From Kushneria pakistanensis (lineage in GTDB: Bacteria; Pseudomonadota; Gammaproteobacteria; Pseudomonadales; Halomonadaceae), in NCBI RefSeq assembly GCF_014652795.1, contig NZ_BMZM01000002.1:248001-312000 (forward strand): DNA of 64,000 bases. The letters are read 5' to 3'. The position numbers were made by a program, and so were the translations under genes. This document shows, piece after piece, positions 60,792-64,000 of the stretch (positions within the stretch are counted from its first letter, which is position 1; each line of letters starts with the position of its first letter). The notes under the pieces were generated by a model. It saw only the letters and a list, made by a program, of their open reading frames with translations. It ran no database searches and was not told where the DNA came from.

Positions 60792-61394
60792 ATGATGTCC
60801 GTCAGCTGGTGGGTCTCCGTGACCCTGTTCGCCATCACCATGACCGGCACGCCCGGCCCCAACAACGTCATGCTGACGGCCTCGGGGGCGATGTACGGCT
60901 TTCGCCGCACGCTGCCCCACATTGTCGGCATTCTGCTGGGCGGGCTGGTGCTCTTTACGCTCATCGCGCTGGGCCTGGGCACGCTGTTTCAGCGCTATCC
61001 GCTGATCCAGCAGGGGCTACAGATCATGGGCGCGCTCTATCTGCTCTATCTGGCCTGGCGCATCGCCTCGGCGCCGCCGCCCGAGTTTGATGTGACTGGT
61101 GATGCCCGACCCCTGACGCTGTGGCAGGCGGCCACCTTTCAGTTCGTCAATCCCAAGGTGTGGGTGATGGGGCTGACCCTGATGGCCAGCTTTCTGCCGT
61201 CTCAGGGCCCGCTCTGGGTCAATGCCTTCGGGCTGGCCCTGCTCATGGAGATCATCGCCCTGCCCTGCATCTCGCTGTGGGCGGGCTTTGGCATGGTGAT
61301 TGCGCGTTTTCTGACCACCCCACGTGCGTGGCGCATCTTCAATGTCACCATGGGGCTGATGACTGCCGCCTGCGTGATCTTCATTGTAAAGTGA
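60792..61394 (+). CDS. LysE/RhtB-family exporter (linked to MocR regulator)
   Basis: 200 aa, six hydrophobic segments. TGTPGPNNVMLTASGAMYG holds the PGP motif and FVNPKVWVMGLTL the NPK motif. GAGG precedes ATG 60792; the earlier in-frame ATG at 60762 lies inside the palindrome and lacks a ribosome site. Likely exports an amino acid or amine sensed by the MocR regulator. Confidence 0.85.
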   Translation: MMSVSWWVSVTLFAITMTGTPGPNNVMLTASGAMYGFRRTLPHIVGILLGGLVLFTLIALGLGTLFQRYPLIQQGLQIMGALYLLYLAWRIASAPPPEFDVTGDARPLTLWQAATFQFVNPKVWVMGLTLMASFLPSQGPLWVNAFGLALLMEIIALPCISLWAGFGMVIARFLTTPRAWRIFNVTMGLMTAACVIFIVK

Positions 61395-61430
61395 GGCTCA
61401 CTTCCAACCATCAGCAGGGGCAGTATCCGC

Positions 61431-61994
61431 ATGAGTGACAGGCCTGGAACATTCGGCGTGACAGGACACGGTGTGAGCGTGCGCGATGTGAGGAATCAGG
61501 ATCTCGCCGCCATCCACGCCATCTATGGCCACCATGTCCGCCATGGGTTGGGTTCCTTTGAAGAAGTGCCGCCCACGCTTGAGGAAATGACCCGGCGCTG
61601 TGCCGCCATTGGCGAGGCCGGGCTGCCCTGGCTGGTGGCCACGATCGATGAGGCGGTAGTGGGCTACGCCTACGCGGGCTTTTTCCGCCCGCGCAGCGCC
61701 TTTCGCTTCTGTCTGGAGGACTCGGTCTATGTCAGCCATGACGCCCACGGCCGCGGCGTGGGCAGTGCGCTGCTGGGCGAGCTGCTTACCCGCTGCGAAG
61801 CCGGCCCGTGGCGCCAGATGACCGCCCTGATCGGCGACAGCGACAACGCGGGCTCGATAGCGCTGCACAGGCGCTTTGGCTTTGAGCATCAGGGCGTGAT
61901 CAAGGCCTGCGGCTTCAAGTTCGGCCGCTGGGTTGATGTTGTCATGATGCAGCGCGCGCTGAATGACGGCAGCACTACCCTGCCGGACGCGTAG
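61431..61994 (+). CDS. GNAT-family N-acetyltransferase, phosphinothricin-acetyltransferase-like
   Basis: 187 aa. The acetyl-CoA loop is HGRGVGSALL, preceded by EDSVYVSHDA and followed by SDNAGSIALHRRFGFEHQG and FGRWVDVVMMQ, matching Pat/Bar and related L-methionine sulfoximine acetyltransferases. The N-terminal 17 residues before VRDVRNQDL are extra. The natural substrate is probably an amino acid or analogue. It follows the LysE exporter by 36 bp and may be coexpressed. Confidence 0.85.
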   Translation: MSDRPGTFGVTGHGVSVRDVRNQDLAAIHAIYGHHVRHGLGSFEEVPPTLEEMTRRCAAIGEAGLPWLVATIDEAVVGYAYAGFFRPRSAFRFCLEDSVYVSHDAHGRGVGSALLGELLTRCEAGPWRQMTALIGDSDNAGSIALHRRFGFEHQGVIKACGFKFGRWVDVVMMQRALNDGSTTLPDA

Positions 61995-62040
61995 GGGGCA
62001 AGCGCCCTTCTCCTGATAGCGTCCTGATAGCGAACACAAC

Positions 62041-62070
62041 AACGCCATCGACCCTGCGGTCGATGGCGTT
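62041..62070. terminator. Convergent hairpin between the GNAT gene and the nar operon
   Basis: AACGCCATCGAC and GTCGATGGCGTT form a 12-bp perfect stem over a six-base loop; the stem ends in TT and continues TGT on plus and GTTGT on minus. Confidence 0.75.
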
Positions 62071-62112
62071 TGTCGTATGGCGGATGTTGTTTCAACGACT
62101 CGAGCGGTCTGC

Positions 62113-62928
62113 CTACTGCATCATTGCGCCGCCGGCCTCGTCATCCAGGGCAATGCCGGTCACGCCGATCTCCTCGGCCAGCGCCAGCAGGTAGTGGCGC
62201 AGGGCACGTCGGGTGGCCTGCTCGCGCAGGGTGTGGCGCACGCGGTCGATCACGGCGTCCAGTGGCAGCGGTTCTCCCTCGATATGCCTGTCCACCTGCA
62301 CCAGGTGCCAGCCGTAGCGCGAGGCCAGCGGGCGGTCATGCAGGCCCTCGGGGAGGCGTTTGAGGGCATCATCAAGTTCCGGCACGGTCTGACCCGGGGA
62401 GAGTTCCCCCAGCGCGCCACCGCTCTCCCTTGATGGGCAGGCAGAAAAACGCAGGGCAAATTCGTCAAAGCGCTCCGGGTGCTCGGAAAGCTCAAGAAGC
62501 AGGGATTCTCCCTGCGTTTTCATTTCGTCACGGCCTTCGTCATCATCCGGTGCCGCCGGCAGCAGGATGTGGCGCACGCGATAGCGTGGCGGCGTGCAAA
62601 AGCGCTCGCGGTTGGCCTCAAAGTAGCGCTCGCAGGTGGCGTCATCGGGTTCGGGTGTGGTCAGCGCCTGTTCCAGCAGGGCACTGACGCGCACCTGTTC
62701 ATCATCCGTGGTGTCATCAAGGCCCTGCTCATGGGCTTGCTGGCGCAATAGCTCACGAATGACCAGCGCCCGCGCCGCGGCCAGCTGCGCCTCTTCGGGC
62801 GAGTCAGCGACGTGATACTGCATCTCGCCGGCAATCTCGGCCGGGTCGATGGGGGTATCGCCCACGTGAATGGGCGGCAGGGCCAGGGTCGGATCATTCG
62901 GCAGCGTTTGTGTGTCGATCATCTGCAT
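62113..62928 (-). CDS. Parvulin-type peptidylprolyl isomerase of the nar operon (NifM/PpiC-like)
   Basis: 271 aa. The N-terminal helical part (residues 1-115) is followed by a parvulin domain (about 120-215) with YRVRHILLPA, FSACPSRESGGALGELSPGQTVPELDDAL in part, and SRYGWHLVQVDRH. No signal peptide, so it is cytoplasmic. In pseudomonads a comparable gene follows narI; it may assist maturation of the nitrate reductase. Twelve bp separate it from narI; GGAGA precedes the ATG. Confidence 0.85.
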   Translation of the reverse strand: MQMIDTQTLPNDPTLALPPIHVGDTPIDPAEIAGEMQYHVADSPEEAQLAAARALVIRELLRQQAHEQGLDDTTDDEQVRVSALLEQALTTPEPDDATCERYFEANRERFCTPPRYRVRHILLPAAPDDDEGRDEMKTQGESLLLELSEHPERFDEFALRFSACPSRESGGALGELSPGQTVPELDDALKRLPEGLHDRPLASRYGWHLVQVDRHIEGEPLPLDAVIDRVRHTLREQATRRALRHYLLALAEEIGVTGIALDDEAGGAMMQ

Positions 62929-62940
62929 GGTGTTGTCTCC

Positions 62941-63621
62941 TCAGGCGCGGCGGCGTACCAGCTGATAGCGACGGCCGATGTAGCCAAACGGCGCGCTCCA
63001 GGCGTGGACCAGACGGGTGAAGGGGAACACCATCACGATGGTCAGGCCGACGAAGATGTGCAGCTTGTAGATCACGCCTACATCCATCAGATGGCTGGCG
63101 GCGTTGGAGCGGAAAAAGACGATGGACTGTGCCCACTCGGCCAGCGGCAGCATCACACTGCCATCGAGATGTTCAGTCGCGGAAATGATGGTCAAGAGCC
63201 CCAGCGTGACCTGCACCATCAGCAGGATCAAAATGACGTTATCACTGCGGCTGGAACTGGCGCGTACGCGAGGGTCGGTCAGCCGACGGTGGAGCAGGAT
63301 CAGACCGCCTGCCAGGCAGAAAATGCCGGCAATGCCGCCCACGAGGATCGCCATGATCTGTTTGTTGCCGGGCGTGATGGCCCATTCATAGGCCCAGTGC
63401 GGGGTCAAAAGCCCGACCAGGTGACCAAAAAAGATCACGATGATACCGATGTGGAACATGTTGCTGCCCAGGCGCATGCGGCGCTTGCTGAGCATCTGGC
63501 TCGACCCGGTTTTCCAGGTGTACTGCGCGTGGTCAAAGCGCAGGATGCTGCCGAGCAGAAAGACCGTACCGGCAAGATAGGGATAGAAGCCGAACAGCAG
63601 GGTATGGGCGTAATCCATCAT
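62941..63621 (-). CDS. narI: Respiratory nitrate reductase gamma subunit (cytochrome b)
   Basis: 226 aa, five membrane helices. Contains FGFYPYLAGTVFLLGSILRF, haem-ligand histidines at about residues 57 and 67 (NMFHIGIIVIFFGHLVG), and two more in the last helices around SHLMDVGVIYKLHIFVG. Transfers electrons from quinol to NarH at the inner membrane. Either of two adjacent ATGs (63621 or 63618) may start it; GGGAG lies upstream. Confidence 0.94.
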   Translation of the reverse strand: MMDYAHTLLFGFYPYLAGTVFLLGSILRFDHAQYTWKTGSSQMLSKRRMRLGSNMFHIGIIVIFFGHLVGLLTPHWAYEWAITPGNKQIMAILVGGIAGIFCLAGGLILLHRRLTDPRVRASSSRSDNVILILLMVQVTLGLLTIISATEHLDGSVMLPLAEWAQSIVFFRSNAASHLMDVGVIYKLHIFVGLTIVMVFPFTRLVHAWSAPFGYIGRRYQLVRRRA

Positions 63622-63653
63622 GATGTGACTCCCTCAAGCTCAATGACTGGTGC

Positions 63654-64000
63654 TCAATGACAACGATCGCTGGCGGCATCCATCATGCGCACCGGTGAGA
63701 CCTGTTCACGCTCGTTCTGGCGCTGCTGCGCGCGGCGTTGCCCGGCTGCGGACTGCACCGCGCAGTCCTGATCGGAGGTAGCGGAAAAGCGCACGGCTTC
63801 CTCTTCCCACACCGCATCCAGCGCCGCCGGCGTGTCATCACGCTTTTCCTGGCGCACCTTGTCCTGATGCTCGGTGATCTCATCCTCGGCACCGATCAGC
63901 GCCAAAAGCGTGGCCGTGGCCAGTGCCTGGTCGGCCTCGCGCTCCTCGAGCCGTGCCGTCAGGCGCGCCAGAATATGGGCAATCTCACCGAGCTGGCCGG
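63654..64000 (-). CDS. narJ: Nitrate reductase assembly chaperone NarJ, C-terminal part (5' end outside window)
   Basis: The last ~115 residues are present, open to the window edge. IAHILARLTARL and the conserved DDTPAALDAVWEEEAVRF segment identify NarJ/NarW, which inserts the molybdenum cofactor into NarG and is not part of the final enzyme. Order narJ-narI-isomerase implies narG and narH lie to the right. The glutamine- and arginine-rich tail ends near RMMDAASDRCH. Confidence 0.88.
   Translation of the reverse strand, partial: GQLGEIAHILARLTARLEEREADQALATATLLALIGAEDEITEHQDKVRQEKRDDTPAALDAVWEEEAVRFSATSDQDCAVQSAAGQRRAQQRQNEREQVSPVRMMDAASDRCH

Overview
The window looks like a chromosomal segment of a moderately GC-rich gammaproteobacterium of the Oceanospirillales/Pseudomonadales type, most likely Halomonadaceae (Halomonas, Kushneria or a relative). 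This rests on gene content and order recalled from related genomes, not on a search. The runs mnmG-rsmG-parA-parB-atpIBEFHAGDC-glmU-glmR-glmS, ubiC-ubiA-phoB-phoR-phoU, oxyR-recG and gmk-rpoZ-spoT all match pseudomonad-type neighbourhoods. No rRNA, tRNA, CRISPR, insertion sequence or prophage was seen; almost everything is chromosomal core with a few accessory islands.

Left part (1-17.7 kb): the 5' end of a ClC chloride-channel gene (minus strand), then erpA with a strong terminator, then about 570 bp of non-coding, AT-rich, DnaA-box-bearing DNA that is a good candidate for the replication origin (oriC). Next come mnmG, rsmG, parA and parB (tRNA modification, rRNA methylation, origin segregation), the complete nine-gene F1Fo ATP synthase operon with a visible sigma70 promoter and a terminator, and glmU-glmR-glmS for UDP-GlcNAc synthesis, with a palindromic operator candidate in front of the DeoR-family regulator.

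17.8-28.4 kb: a PQQ dehydrogenase split into a small membrane subunit and a periplasmic beta-propeller subunit (SldB/SldA-like layout), AsmA, PdxY, a DUF72 protein, a sodium/neurotransmitter-symporter-family transporter behind a strongly structured leader, a MotA/MotB-like stator pair away from any flagellar genes, and a small minus-strand gene.

28.5-43.6 kb: a HexR-like regulator, uvrD, phoU, cysZ, an AmiD-type lipoprotein amidase, then on the minus strand phoB-phoR (with an excellent Pho box), ubiC-ubiA, hupB on plus, and trpBA divergent from a TrpI-like LysR regulator. An AraC regulator is followed by a LysE-type exporter.

43.6-48 kb: the main accessory island. An FCD-type GntR repressor faces an MFS anion/sugar-acid transporter, a xylose-isomerase-like TIM-barrel protein and a PGDH_C-family oxidoreductase resembling D-apionate oxidoisomerase. 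This looks like a compact sugar-acid catabolic operon whose substrate cannot be read from sequence and is the best candidate here for an undescribed pathway.

48-64 kb: an MpaB-type oxygenase, oxyR-recG, an SDR-type epimerase, ridA, spoT, rpoZ, gmk, grxB, a PnuC very close to my recollection of the enterobacterial protein, a GST, a MocR-type regulator divergent from another LysE exporter with a clear operator array between them, a GNAT acetyltransferase, and the 3' end of a respiratory nitrate reductase operon (narJ-narI-parvulin isomerase) running off the right edge.
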